A stretch of DNA of 64,000 bases from Glaciecola sp947496235 (lineage in GTDB: Bacteria; Pseudomonadota; Gammaproteobacteria; Enterobacterales; Alteromonadaceae): NCBI RefSeq assembly GCF_050306235.1, contig NZ_JBLWFH010000003.1, forward strand, positions 186,001 through 250,000, given 5' to 3'. The position numbers and the translations under genes are program-made. Every line of letters starts with the position of its first letter. Positions within the stretch are counted from its first letter, which is position 1. This document shows positions 14,470-23,719 of the stretch, one piece after another. The notes below the pieces were generated by a model. That model saw only the letters and a program-made list of their open reading frames with translations. It searched no databases and was not told where the DNA came from.

Positions 14470-17174
14470 TAGGTAAGTTTACCGTGACATTGCTTGAATT
14501 TTTTGCCTGAACCACAAGGACAGGGATCATTACGACCTACTTTAGGACCTTGTCTCTGAAAGGTTTGGGCCCTTTCGCTTTGTGCCTGTTCATTCGGTGA
14601 AGGCGCTTTTTGCTCAATAATTTTCTCTGCTTCTGCGCGTCTTCTTTGCGCTTCTACAGCTTCAACGTCAGACTGCTCTTTCACCTGAACGCGACTCAGA
14701 ATACTAACAACATCAATTTTCAAGTTATCTAACATTTCAGAGAACAACTCGAATGACTCTCGCTTGTATTCTTGTTTAGGATTCTTCTGCGCATAACCAC
14801 GAAGGTTAATGCCTTGGCGCAAATAATCCATAGCCGCTAGATGCTCTTTCCAATGCTGATCCAAGGTCTGAAGCATGATTTGTTTTTCAAATAGGCGAAG
14901 AACACTTTCACCCACAGCTGCTTCTTTTTCTTTGTAGGCATTTTCAGCTTCACTGATAATGTATTCTCGAATTTTTTCTTCGTATAGTTTGTCATCTTCA
15001 TCTAGCATTTTCTGAATAGGAAGATCCAACGCAAAATCAGATTTCAAACGCTCTTCTAAACCAGCAACATCCCACATTTCTTCTAAAGATTGAGGAGGAA
15101 TGTATTGGTCCACAACACCGTTGATTACATCTACACGAATTTTTTCAATGGCATTTTTAACGTCGCCTTCGTCTAATAATTCATTACGTTGTTCGTAAAT
15201 GACTCGTCTTTGATCGTTGGCAACATCATCATATTCCAACAAGGCCTTACGAATATCAAAGTTACGACCTTCTACTTTACGCTGGGCGTTTTCAATGGCT
15301 CGAGATACCCAAGGGTGTTCGATAGATTCGCCACGTTCCATACCTAAACGTTTCATCATTGCACCCATTTTTTCTGATGCAAAAATACGCATGAGCGGAT
15401 CTTCTAAAGATAAGTAGAAACGAGATGAACCTGGGTCACCTTGTCGACCAGATCGACCACGCAACTGATTGTCGATACGACGAGATTCATGACGCTCAGT
15501 ACCAATGATGTGTAAACCACCAGCCTCAAGTACTTTCTCGTGACGGGTTTCCCATTCAGTTTTCACTTTTTCTATCTGCGCAGGGGTAGGGTCAGTTAAC
15601 TTTTTAATCTCAGACTGAAGGTTTCCACCCAACACAATGTCAGTACCACGACCCGCCATGTTGGTAGCAATAGTTACCGCACTTGGTAAACCCGCTTCTG
15701 CAACAATGTCAGCCTCTTGAGCGTGGAACTTGGCGTTAAGCACTTTATGTTTGATCTTTTCTTTTTTCAGAATGCGCGATAGCAACTCTGAGTTTTCGAT
15801 GGAAATAGTGCCTACCAAAGTAGGTTGGCCTCGTTTAACACAATCCTTAATGTCTTCAACGATAGCTTCGTATTTTTCTTCAGCCGTAAGATAAATAGAA
15901 TCTGCTAAATCTTTACGCACCATAGGTTTATTGGTTGGAATTACAACTGTTTCCAACCCATAGATATGATTAAACTCAAATGCTTCGGTATCCGCTGTAC
16001 CTGTCATACCGGAGAGTTTTTCATATAGTCTGAAGTAGTTCTGGAACGTTATAGACGCAAGCGTTTGGTTTTCATTTTGAATTTTTACACCTTCTTTTGC
16101 TTCGATAGCTTGGTGTAAACCTTCCGACCAACGACGACCTTCCATTGTACGACCAGTGTGTTCATCAACGATGACGATAGTGTCATCTTTTACGATATAA
16201 TCCACATCTTTTTCAAATAATTTATGAGCACGAAGTGCTGCGTTAACATGATGTAAAAGAGGAATATTTGCTGCACTGTAAAGCGAAGTGCCTTCTTCTA
16301 GAAGCCCTTCTTGTTGTAATAACTCTTCAATGAACTCTTGGCCTGCTTCGGTTAAATGGACCTGTTTTGATTTTTCATCAATGGTATAGTGTCCATCACC
16401 GCGCTGACCTTCTTCATCTTCCTGATCTTGTTGAACAAGTTTAGGAATAAAATGGTTCATGCGTTTATACAATTCTGAACTATCTTCTGCGGCGCCAGAG
16501 ATAATCAGCGGCGTTCTTGCTTCATCAATTAATATAGAGTCAACCTCATCCACTACTGCAAAGAACAAAGGTTGTTGCACGCGGTCTGCTGGGCTGAATG
16601 CCATATTATCGCGCAGATAATCAAAACCAAATTCGTTGTTGGTACCATAAGTAACATCACAAGCATAGGCTTGTTTTTTCTCCGCATGGCCCATGCCTGG
16701 TACATTACAACCCACGGTAAGATCTAAAAATTCAAATAAACTGCGGCTCCAGTCAGCATCACGTTTAGCTAGATAATCGTTTACCGTGATTACGTGCACG
16801 CCTTTACCTGTGATTGCATTTAAATAAGTAGGCAAGGTTGCGGTTAGGGTTTTACCTTCACCAGTACGCATTTCTGAGATTTTGCCTTGATGCAGCACCA
16901 TACCGCCTAGCATTTGCACATCGAAATGGCGCATACCGTATACACGTTTACTGGCTTCCCTAACGACAGCAAAAGCTTCCGGCAGAAGTGCATCTAAGGT
17001 TTCACCTTTCTCAATGCGCTCTTTAAATTCTGCTGTTTTAGCTTTTAGCTCTTCATCAGAGAGTTTTTCGTAATCGGCTTCTAGACCGTTAATTATATTG
17101 ACTGTTTTTTGCAGCTTTTTAAGCAATCTATCATTGCGGGTGCCAAAAACCTTTTTAAAAATACTTGCAAACAT
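14469..17174 (-). CDS. secA: Preprotein translocase ATPase SecA
   Basis: A 901-residue motor of the Sec pathway, which drives unfolded preproteins through SecYEG. Visible features are the N-terminal FGTRNDRLLK, Walker A in MRTGEGKTL (about residue 102-110), the DEAD-type DEVDSILIDEARTPLIISG, the conserved VTIATNMAGRGTDI and RGRSGRQGDPG of the second helicase half, and the C-terminal zinc-binding SEC-C tail CPCGSGKKFKQCHG that contacts SecB. Length is the same as in E. coli (901). It follows an M23 peptidase gene and precedes mutT. An inverted repeat lies 42-71 bases upstream of its start. Confidence 0.98.
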   Translation of the reverse strand: MFASIFKKVFGTRNDRLLKKLQKTVNIINGLEADYEKLSDEELKAKTAEFKERIEKGETLDALLPEAFAVVREASKRVYGMRHFDVQMLGGMVLHQGKISEMRTGEGKTLTATLPTYLNAITGKGVHVITVNDYLAKRDADWSRSLFEFLDLTVGCNVPGMGHAEKKQAYACDVTYGTNNEFGFDYLRDNMAFSPADRVQQPLFFAVVDEVDSILIDEARTPLIISGAAEDSSELYKRMNHFIPKLVQQDQEDEEGQRGDGHYTIDEKSKQVHLTEAGQEFIEELLQQEGLLEEGTSLYSAANIPLLHHVNAALRAHKLFEKDVDYIVKDDTIVIVDEHTGRTMEGRRWSEGLHQAIEAKEGVKIQNENQTLASITFQNYFRLYEKLSGMTGTADTEAFEFNHIYGLETVVIPTNKPMVRKDLADSIYLTAEEKYEAIVEDIKDCVKRGQPTLVGTISIENSELLSRILKKEKIKHKVLNAKFHAQEADIVAEAGLPSAVTIATNMAGRGTDIVLGGNLQSEIKKLTDPTPAQIEKVKTEWETRHEKVLEAGGLHIIGTERHESRRIDNQLRGRSGRQGDPGSSRFYLSLEDPLMRIFASEKMGAMMKRLGMERGESIEHPWVSRAIENAQRKVEGRNFDIRKALLEYDDVANDQRRVIYEQRNELLDEGDVKNAIEKIRVDVINGVVDQYIPPQSLEEMWDVAGLEERLKSDFALDLPIQKMLDEDDKLYEEKIREYIISEAENAYKEKEAAVGESVLRLFEKQIMLQTLDQHWKEHLAAMDYLRQGINLRGYAQKNPKQEYKRESFELFSEMLDNLKIDVVSILSRVQVKEQSDVEAVEAQRRRAEAEKIIEQKAPSPNEQAQSERAQTFQRQGPKVGRNDPCPCGSGKKFKQCHGKLT

Positions 17175-17215
17175 GCTCAGGCGTTATCCGAATTTTTTAT
17201 GAAATTTTTAAGGGC

Positions 17216-17245
17216 GTCATGATAGCTAAATTCCACTATCATGAC
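17216..17245. repeat. Perfect inverted repeat in the M23-secA gap
   Basis: GTCATGATAG (17216-17225) and CTATCATGAC (17236-17245) are perfect 10-base arms around a 10-base spacer, in the 115-bp gap upstream of secA. There is no T run after it on the minus strand, so it is unlikely to be a simple terminator. It could fold in the secA leader or serve as an operator. Confidence 0.65.
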
Positions 17246-17289
17246 CATACTTAGAGTGGGTGAACTTGATATCAGCGTTGATTTTTTAT

Positions 17290-18162
17290 CTATTTATAGA
17301 TAAACGGTAAAGGATCTACCTGCTGACCATGCTTAATTACTTCGTAATGTACATGGGGTCCAGTTGAACGGCCACTGCTACCCATAAGGGCAATAGCTTG
17401 ACCTTTTGTGACAACGTCGCCTACAGACACTGAAACAGCTTCATTATGTCCATAGCGGGTGCGTAAACCGTTTCCGTGGTCAATCTCGACAAGTTTTCCA
17501 TATCCAGAACGCTCGCCAGACCAAGTCACTATACCTGCACCAGTAGCAACTACATCACTGCCTTCGTCTCCGGCGAAGTCTATCCCTTTATGCATAGCGG
17601 GTTGACCAGAAAACGGGTCTTTTCGAATGCCGTAATAAGAAGATAACCACCCCTTATCAATAGGACGACCAGCTAACTCACTCTGATGTTCTATATTGAG
17701 GCCAATTAGGATAGATTCAAGCGCTGTTAGTTGTTGAATTTTAGTTTCTAGTGCTGCAGCGAGCTTTTCAGCTCGAATTGTCAGATTATGTTCAGCCCCA
17801 ATTTCTTGCTCGACTGTTTCTGGTAAGCTGAAATCTTCAACTGAAATGCCAGCTTTTCGAGCTAGGTTTTGGCTGATGACATCTAACCTATTAAGTTCAG
17901 ACTGCATATCCCCCAGTTGACCAACAATTCCATTTACTTGAGATTCAGTATCTTTTTTAAGTTGGTTGACAAGGGCTACCTGTTGTTCGAGACCAGTTTT
18001 AACAACGCTTAATCGAATTTGGTTTTCATACACGGAATCTGTCGAGCGGCTAGACACCAACATAACAAGTGATAGCAATACGAAGCCACTGATAAATTTA
18101 CGCAATGAAAAATGCGTTTCGTAGCTTAAATCTTTGCCGTTGACTCTAATGGTGACTTTCAT
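17290..18162 (-). CDS. M23 (LytM) family peptidoglycan endopeptidase or activator
   Basis: A 290-residue envelope protein. It has a single N-terminal membrane anchor (about residues 25-41), a periplasmic coiled coil (about 50-150) and a C-terminal LytM domain (about 175-290). The zinc-site motifs are present: HKGIDFAG (HxxxD), and HVHYEV (HxH) at the end, with a further His in TRYGHNEAV. It could therefore be an active DD-endopeptidase rather than only an EnvC-like activator. Position between lpxC and secA is conserved among Alteromonadales and relatives. Confidence 0.88.
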   Translation of the reverse strand: MKVTIRVNGKDLSYETHFSLRKFISGFVLLSLVMLVSSRSTDSVYENQIRLSVVKTGLEQQVALVNQLKKDTESQVNGIVGQLGDMQSELNRLDVISQNLARKAGISVEDFSLPETVEQEIGAEHNLTIRAEKLAAALETKIQQLTALESILIGLNIEHQSELAGRPIDKGWLSSYYGIRKDPFSGQPAMHKGIDFAGDEGSDVVATGAGIVTWSGERSGYGKLVEIDHGNGLRTRYGHNEAVSVSVGDVVTKGQAIALMGSSGRSTGPHVHYEVIKHGQQVDPLPFIYK

Positions 18163-18266
18163 GGTTTAATCTCAATTAATTCATCTTTATTATTATTATT
18201 CTGCGCTAACAGTAGCGTCATAATAGGTTTTTTTTAGATTTCTGAGTACACTCACAACCTGACCAA

Positions 18267-18272
18267 ATTATA
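18267..18272 (-). promoter_or_regulatory. Candidate -10 box for the M23-secA transcript
   Basis: A perfect TATAAT on the minus strand, about 105 bp before the M23 peptidase ATG and just beyond the lpxC terminator. The possible -35 (CATTGA, 17 bases upstream) is weak. Confidence 0.35.
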
Positions 18273-18302
18273 ACTATTCATACCTTAAATCAATGTTTAA
18301 GT

Positions 18303-18330
18303 AAGCAAAAACGCCTCAATTGAAGCGTTT
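18303..18330 (-). terminator. Terminator after lpxC
   Basis: AAACGC and GCGTTT (18309-18314 and 18325-18330) enclose a short TC-AATT-GA inner pairing. On the minus strand the hairpin is followed by TTTTTGC. It lies about 200 bp past the lpxC stop and would end the dcw-lpxC transcript. Confidence 0.65.
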
Positions 18331-18530
18331 CTATCTTAAAGTTGGTATTTTTGGCCATACCTCAAATAAAGATACATTGAACTTTATAAGTAAAATTTTT
18401 GACACTTAATAGGACTATCAACCGCTAATCCCTGTTTATAAGCGGCATTTTACCTCAATAATCGAGTATAAAATGCATTAAACCTACAAAACAATGTTCA
18501 ACTAGCACTTAGCTCTAACTTTATTGACTA

Positions 18531-19460
18531 CTAAGCAAACCTTATACCAACTAAATTGTTTGGCTCTATGTACTTTATCGGCATCTTATCTTCATTCTCA
18601 AATGAAACATATTCCCATGCGTCTTTAGTATCTAATATTGCATTTAACAATTTATTGTTTAAACCATGCCCCGTCTTGTATGCAACTAATTCACCTATTA
18701 GGTTGTGACCACCTAAGTATAAATCACCAATAGCATCTAAAATTTTATGTTTTAGAAATTCATCATTGTATCTAAGTCCTTCTGGATTAAGAACTCGAAA
18801 ATCATCCAACGCAACCGCGTTATCCATGCTGCCGCCGAGGGCCAGCTTCATAGAATTCATCGTTTCTAAGTCACGCATAAATCCGAACGTTCTAGCACGT
18901 GATATTTCATCCACATAACTATCTTTAGAAAAGTCCATTACCACGTGTTGACGTGATTGAGAAATGGCTGGATGAGCAAAATCTATTTTAAAGTCTACTT
19001 TGAAACCATCATAGGGTCTAAACTCAGCCCATTTATCACCGTCTTCAACTCGAATAGTTCGATTGACTTTAATGAAACGCTTAGGTTCGTCCAGTTCTTG
19101 GATGCCAGCACTTTGCAGTAAAAATATAAATGGACTTGCACTGCCGTCTAAAATCGGCAGTTCGTGGCTATCAACTTCAACTATGATGTTATCAATGCCT
19201 AGTCCCGACAAGGCTGAAGCTAAATGCTCAACCGTGTGAATTGAATGGCCTTGTTCGTTTGTAATACAGGTACACAAGGTAGTATCACCAACATCTTTCG
19301 CGTTGGCGATGATATCCGTAGGCGGTGATATGTCGACGCGTCTGAACACAATTCCTGTGTTAGCTGGGGCAGGTTTCAAGGTCATTCGAACCTTGCGCCC
19401 TTTGTGTAAACCAATCCCTGTTTCAGTCACCGACTCTTTTATTGTGCGTTGTTTTAACAT
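18531..19460 (-). CDS. lpxC: UDP-3-O-acyl-N-acetylglucosamine deacetylase LpxC
   Basis: The zinc-dependent deacetylase that commits UDP-acyl-GlcNAc to lipid A synthesis. It has 309 residues; E. coli LpxC has 305. The start MLKQRTIKESVTETGIGLHKG is typical. Zinc-ligand motifs are HTVEHLASAL (about residues 75-84) and HKILDAIGDL (about 237-246), and the catalytic region near GGHNLIGEL is present. It follows ftsZ at the end of the dcw cluster, as in E. coli, with a strong hairpin in between. Confidence 0.97.
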   Translation of the reverse strand: MLKQRTIKESVTETGIGLHKGRKVRMTLKPAPANTGIVFRRVDISPPTDIIANAKDVGDTTLCTCITNEQGHSIHTVEHLASALSGLGIDNIIVEVDSHELPILDGSASPFIFLLQSAGIQELDEPKRFIKVNRTIRVEDGDKWAEFRPYDGFKVDFKIDFAHPAISQSRQHVVMDFSKDSYVDEISRARTFGFMRDLETMNSMKLALGGSMDNAVALDDFRVLNPEGLRYNDEFLKHKILDAIGDLYLGGHNLIGELVAYKTGHGLNNKLLNAILDTKDAWEYVSFENEDKMPIKYIEPNNLVGIRFA

Positions 19461-19495
19461 TCGGTTACCTAAATTAAGAACAGCGGAGAAATATA

Positions 19496-19525
19496 GAGAA
19501 AAACCCCTTGAATGTCAAGGGGTTT
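19496..19525 (-). terminator. Terminator between ftsZ and lpxC
   Basis: AAACCCCTTGA and TCAAGGGGTTT form a perfect 11-bp stem with a 3-base loop (19501-19525). On the minus strand it is followed by TTCTCTATATTT, continuing the T-rich run from the stem end. It lies 38 bp after the ftsZ stop and probably lets ftsZ and lpxC be expressed at different levels. Confidence 0.75.
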
Positions 19526-19562
19526 AAAGTTTTCAAGCTTTTTCTATCTGTTCAGACCAGTA

Positions 19563-20684
19563 CTAGTCAGCTTGTCTTCTTAAGAATGCTGGAATATCCA
19601 GATATTCCAATTCATTAGGTTCTGATGCTTCCTCTGGACGAGGCGCAGCTTCAGCTGACATATTGTCAGTACCTGTCGCTCGCTGACGCGTCGGTTCATT
19701 GTTGACTAGCGTAATATCGGGCTTTCTTTCAGCGCCAATACCCGTAGCAACAACAGTTACGCGGACTTCGTCTTGCATTTCCATGTCGATGACTGTACCC
19801 ACAACAACGGTAGCATTTTCAGACGCAAAGGCTTTGACTGCATTACCAATGGTCTCATATTCATCAATAGCGAAATCCATACCTGCTGTGATATTCACCA
19901 AAATGCCTCGAGCACCAGAAAGATCGATATCTTCTAATAATGGGCAAGCAATCGCCGCTTCTGCTGCTTCTTCCGCTCTGTCTTCACCAGTACCTACACC
20001 ACTTCCCATCATGGCAGTACCCATTTCAGACATAACGGTTTTAACGTCAGCAAAGTCAACGTTTACTAAACCTGTACGTGTAATTAGTTCAGCGATACCT
20101 TGAACCGAACCACGCAGTACATCGTTTGCCGCACTAAAGGCTTGTAGCAGTGGTGTTCCTTTACCCATTACCTTGAGAAGTTTCTCGTTCGGAATGGTGA
20201 TCAACGAATCCACATATTTTGATAATTCAGCAATACCTTGATCGGCAAAATCGCTTCGCTTACGCCCCTCAAATGGGAAAGGCTTGGTTACAACCGCAAC
20301 CGTTAAAATTCCCATGTCTTTGGCCAGCTTAGCGACTTCTGGAGCAGCACCTGTTCCGGTTCCACCACCCATACCAGCAGTGATGAACACCATGTCGGCA
20401 CCATCAAGCGCTTGCCTAATTTTTTCGCGATCTTCCTGCGCAGCCTCTCGACCGACATTTGGATCTGCACCTGCACCAAGCCCCTTGGTTAGTTCACAAC
20501 CAAGTTGAAGCTTCAACGTTGCAGTTGAATTGTTTAATGCTTGAGCGTCTGTATTCATTGCAATGAATTCAACGCCTTCGATGCTGTGAGTAACCATGTG
20601 TTGTACGGCATTACCACCACCGCCTCCAACACCCACAACTTTGATGACGGCATCATCAGTTGGATTATCCATCAGTTCGAACAT
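19563..20684 (-). CDS. ftsZ: Cell division GTPase FtsZ
   Basis: The tubulin-like protein that forms the Z-ring. I take the ATG at 20682-20684 (MFELMDNPTDDAVIKVVGVG), giving 373 residues. A GTG start 33 bases upstream would add an unconserved segment. The GTP-binding tubulin signature GGGTGTGAAP, the N-terminal VGVGGGGGNAV and the T7-loop region GARGILVNITAGMDF are present. The conserved C-terminal tail ending LDIPAFLRRQAD, which binds FtsA and ZapD-type partners, is intact after an acidic linker. It is preceded by ftsA. Confidence 0.98.
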   Translation of the reverse strand: MFELMDNPTDDAVIKVVGVGGGGGNAVQHMVTHSIEGVEFIAMNTDAQALNNSTATLKLQLGCELTKGLGAGADPNVGREAAQEDREKIRQALDGADMVFITAGMGGGTGTGAAPEVAKLAKDMGILTVAVVTKPFPFEGRKRSDFADQGIAELSKYVDSLITIPNEKLLKVMGKGTPLLQAFSAANDVLRGSVQGIAELITRTGLVNVDFADVKTVMSEMGTAMMGSGVGTGEDRAEEAAEAAIACPLLEDIDLSGARGILVNITAGMDFAIDEYETIGNAVKAFASENATVVVGTVIDMEMQDEVRVTVVATGIGAERKPDITLVNNEPTRQRATGTDNMSAEAAPRPEEASEPNELEYLDIPAFLRRQAD

Positions 20685-20749
20685 GATAAGTCTCCGATAC
20701 TGTGAGTCTGCGCGCACAGACTCGTATTTAATTAGCGCCTAAAGGTCCC

Positions 20750-21988
20750 CTAAAACTCACCTTTAAACCAACTTTGTATGCGTTTAAACACACTCTCTTC
20801 GCCAGTTTTTCCTGACGTCTTTTTATTATTAATATTTTGCTTGCTGTATTGTAACAAACCCACAGCAGTTGCATAGCTAGGATCTTCCACATATTCTGAC
20901 AAACCTTTGACAGAATGTGGGTGACCTACTCTTACAGGCATTTGGAAAATTTCTTCGGCGAACTCAACAGCACCTTCCATTTTGGCGGTACCACCGGTTA
21001 TCACTAAGCCTGCCGCTATTTGTTCTTCTAATCCGCTGGCTTTGATTTGCTCATACGCTATTTCCAATAGTTCATGAAACCTTGGCTCAATCACTTCGGC
21101 AAGCGTATGTCTAGACATGGCCCGTGCAGGACGACCACCCACACTAGGTACTTCAATGGTCTCTTCCATGCTAACCATATCTTTCAGCGCACATGCGTAA
21201 TTTACTTTTATTTGTTCCGCATTATTCATTGGCGTTCGGAATATTTTTGCGATATCGCTTGTTATTTGGTTTCCCGCCAATGGTATAACCGCAGTATGGC
21301 GTATTGCGCCGTCGGTGTAAATAACTATATCAATAGTTCCACCACCAATATCAATAACGCAAACCCCTAATTCTTTTTCATCTTCGGTCAATACCGCATA
21401 ACTGCTAGCAACAGCCGAGAAAATGGTCTGATCAACCGTTAAATCACAATTTTCAACGCACTTAACTAAATTTTTGGCCATATCATCTGCACAGGTAATA
21501 ATGTGCGCTGCAGCAACCATTCTTACGCCTGACATGCCAATAGGGTTTTTAATCCCTTCTTGCACGTCAATAACAAATTCTTGCGGTAATACATGTAACA
21601 GTTTTCGTTCGGCAGCCATAGGCACTGAGCGGGCAGCGTGAATCACACTGTCTACATCTTCTTGAGTTACTTCTTGGTTGTTAATTGGCACCATGCCGGT
21701 TTCGTTTTGACACTGCACATGACGACCACTGATAGACATAAACACAGAGCTTACGTGACAATCAGCCATTAACTGCATTTGGTTGACAGCTTGTTGTACT
21801 GACTGCACAACTAAATTAAGGTCGTTAACGCCACCTTTTTCCATGCCTCTGGATTTGTGTTCACCGACGCCTAATATACTCAATTCTCCGTCTGGCAAGA
21901 TTTCGCCAAGCACAGCTTTCACGGTACTGGTTCCAATATCTAAACCAACAATTAGTTCCTTATCTGACGCCTTAGACACTTTTTTCAC
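20750..21988 (-). CDS. ftsA: Cell division protein FtsA
   Basis: An actin-like ATPase of 412 residues that tethers FtsZ to the membrane and recruits later divisome proteins. The phosphate-binding motifs are LIVGLDIGTSTVKAVLGE at the N-terminus, VCVIDIGGGTIDIVIYTDGA in the middle and LVITGGTAKMEGA near the end. The C-terminal amphipathic membrane-targeting helix (FKRIQSWFKGEF) is present. The length is close to E. coli FtsA (420). Confidence 0.97.
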   Translation of the reverse strand: MKKVSKASDKELIVGLDIGTSTVKAVLGEILPDGELSILGVGEHKSRGMEKGGVNDLNLVVQSVQQAVNQMQLMADCHVSSVFMSISGRHVQCQNETGMVPINNQEVTQEDVDSVIHAARSVPMAAERKLLHVLPQEFVIDVQEGIKNPIGMSGVRMVAAAHIITCADDMAKNLVKCVENCDLTVDQTIFSAVASSYAVLTEDEKELGVCVIDIGGGTIDIVIYTDGAIRHTAVIPLAGNQITSDIAKIFRTPMNNAEQIKVNYACALKDMVSMEETIEVPSVGGRPARAMSRHTLAEVIEPRFHELLEIAYEQIKASGLEEQIAAGLVITGGTAKMEGAVEFAEEIFQMPVRVGHPHSVKGLSEYVEDPSYATAVGLLQYSKQNINNKKTSGKTGEESVFKRIQSWFKGEF

Positions 21989-21999
21989 CTTTATTATCT

Positions 22000-22758
22000 T
22001 TATTCTGTGGCATTATCATTACCAGCAACTGTCCAGCCAACTGCTAATCCCGTATCATAACGTAAATCAACATAATCAATTTGCTTATTTTGCGCTTCTA
22101 TAATGGGATATATATCGATAAATCGCTGCAAACGATCTATGTATTCTTGACGTCCCAAATTTAGAGTTACATCAGAGGCTAATCTGAGTTTCCAAGCAAA
22201 GCGTTCGCTTAGAAATACTTCTCTTATTTTTTGCCCACTTCCGGCCATCAGAATACGCATATGATTGTATCCCACTAACGCTGTTTTCTCACTACCATTC
22301 GGACCAAATAATTGGGGTAAATTTACGCTTTCAGGATCCCCTTCAAAGGTATCACCATATTTATTCAATAACAGGTCCGAATTCCACACTGCAACCGCTT
22401 GTTGCTCAACTATATGAATGTATAAAGCACTTGGCCAACGTTTACGAATTGACGCGTTGTATACCCAAGGATGACGCTCCACATTAGCGTGAACATCATT
22501 CACATCAACCGCAAAAAAGCTGCCTTTATGCTGATTTCGAATGGCTTTTTCCATAGCGTCGGTGTCTACCATTTTTATATCTCCGGTAAACACTATGTCT
22601 TGCACTGGCAATTGTTGCTCGTCTTCGAGCCAAGCTTTAGCGTAAAACCCCGCTACGATAAAACCTGCAATCACACACAAAAAGACGCTTAAACCTATGG
22701 GCAGAGGTACACGCTCTCTGCTAGGTTGTGCTTGTTGTGTTGCCAGTTCGGTGCCCAT
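22000..22758 (-). CDS. ftsQ: Cell division protein FtsQ
   Basis: A 252-residue bitopic membrane protein that links early and late divisome proteins (FtsB, FtsL). It has a short cytoplasmic N-terminus, one membrane helix (about residues 23-44), a POTRA domain beginning LPVQDIVFTGDIKMVDTDAM and a beta domain with RHPWVYNASIRKRWPSALYIHIVEQ. Its ATG directly abuts the ddl stop codon, so translation is probably coupled. Confidence 0.95.
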   Translation of the reverse strand: MGTELATQQAQPSRERVPLPIGLSVFLCVIAGFIVAGFYAKAWLEDEQQLPVQDIVFTGDIKMVDTDAMEKAIRNQHKGSFFAVDVNDVHANVERHPWVYNASIRKRWPSALYIHIVEQQAVAVWNSDLLLNKYGDTFEGDPESVNLPQLFGPNGSEKTALVGYNHMRILMAGSGQKIREVFLSERFAWKLRLASDVTLNLGRQEYIDRLQRFIDIYPIIEAQNKQIDYVDLRYDTGLAVGWTVAGNDNATE

Positions 22759-23712
22759 TTAGTCTTCCATAAAATTCATTGATTGGGACAAAATTTGCAC
22801 TACCAAATCTTCAAAGCTTAAGCCGGCTTGTTTAGCCGCTTTAGGCACAAGACTCTTAGTTGTCATGCCTGGCACAGTATTGGACTCAAGCAGATAAAAA
22901 TTACCCTGCTTATCACGCATACAATCGATTCTTCCCCAGCCATTTCCTGACAACATTTCAAATGCTGTTAGCGCCAAGCGGGCTAATTCTTGTTCTTCGT
23001 GAATTGGAAGCCCACTTGGGCAGTAATATTCAGTAGTATCACTTTGATACTTAGCCGTGTAATCGTAAAAACCATGGGGAGTCGTCATGCGAATAGAAGG
23101 TAGAGCTTTCCCATTTAAAATCGCAACCGTATATTCAGGCCCAACAATAAATGATTCCACTAAAACGTCGTCATCGTATTTAAAGGCTGCTTGAATTGCC
23201 TCTTGCAATTCAGTTGCTGTGGAGGCGATAGCCATTCCAATGCTTGATCCTTCTCGTGAAGGTTTGACAATAACTCTTCCGCCTAAATCTTTTAAAATAT
23301 CGAAGCACTCTTGCGGGTTATAGGTTGTTTGTTCGAGCACGCGATAATCTGCCGTAGGAAGATTGCGTGCCGACCAAACTAGTTTAGTTAACACTTTATC
23401 CATTGCTAGCGCGCTACCGAGGACACCTGTTCCAGTGTAGGGAATTTTTAGTTGTTGTAGCGCGCCCTGTATCACTCCATCTTCTCCGCCGCGTCCGTGT
23501 AAAATATTGAACACACGATCAAACCCATCGGTTACAAGCTCATAAATTGAGCGTATTGAGGGATCAAATGGATGGGCGTTAATACCAGCAGATTGAAGCG
23601 CAGATAACACCGCGTTTCCTGATGCCAAACTGACTTCTCGCTCGGCTGAGTCGCCACCTAACAAAACGGCAACTTTTCCAAATTCTTCTGGGGAATAAGC
23701 ATCTTTAGCCAT
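22759..23712 (-). CDS. ddl: D-alanine--D-alanine ligase
   Basis: An ATP-grasp ligase that makes D-Ala-D-Ala for the peptidoglycan stem peptide. It has 317 residues. Features are the N-terminal VAVLLGGDSAEREVSLASG, ATP-grasp elements VIVKPSREGSSIGM and YTVAILNG, the metal-binding LLESNTVPGMTTKSLVPKAA, and GRGGEDGVIQG. Length and dcw position correspond to DdlB. It lies between murC and ftsQ. Confidence 0.96.
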   Translation of the reverse strand: MAKDAYSPEEFGKVAVLLGGDSAEREVSLASGNAVLSALQSAGINAHPFDPSIRSIYELVTDGFDRVFNILHGRGGEDGVIQGALQQLKIPYTGTGVLGSALAMDKVLTKLVWSARNLPTADYRVLEQTTYNPQECFDILKDLGGRVIVKPSREGSSIGMAIASTATELQEAIQAAFKYDDDVLVESFIVGPEYTVAILNGKALPSIRMTTPHGFYDYTAKYQSDTTEYYCPSGLPIHEEQELARLALTAFEMLSGNGWGRIDCMRDKQGNFYLLESNTVPGMTTKSLVPKAAKQAGLSFEDLVVQILSQSMNFMED

Positions 23713-23719
23713 TCCTAGG

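Larger units (their letters stand above)
18163..18530. other. Intergenic region between lpxC and the M23 peptidase gene
   Basis: A 368-bp gap without a credible gene. Near its middle is the lpxC terminator hairpin, and at 18267-18272 (minus strand) a TATAAT box. Many relatives carry a small DUF721 gene here; I see no reading frame for it. Confidence 0.6.

Noticed and set aside
19699..20103. A 134-codon open frame antisense to ftsZ, with others of 60-130 codons opposite murE, lpxC, ftsA and pgk
   Set aside because: They lie wholly inside strongly conserved genes on the other strand, are rich in Ser/Ile/Thr as expected from reverse-complement coding, and show no motif or ribosome site.
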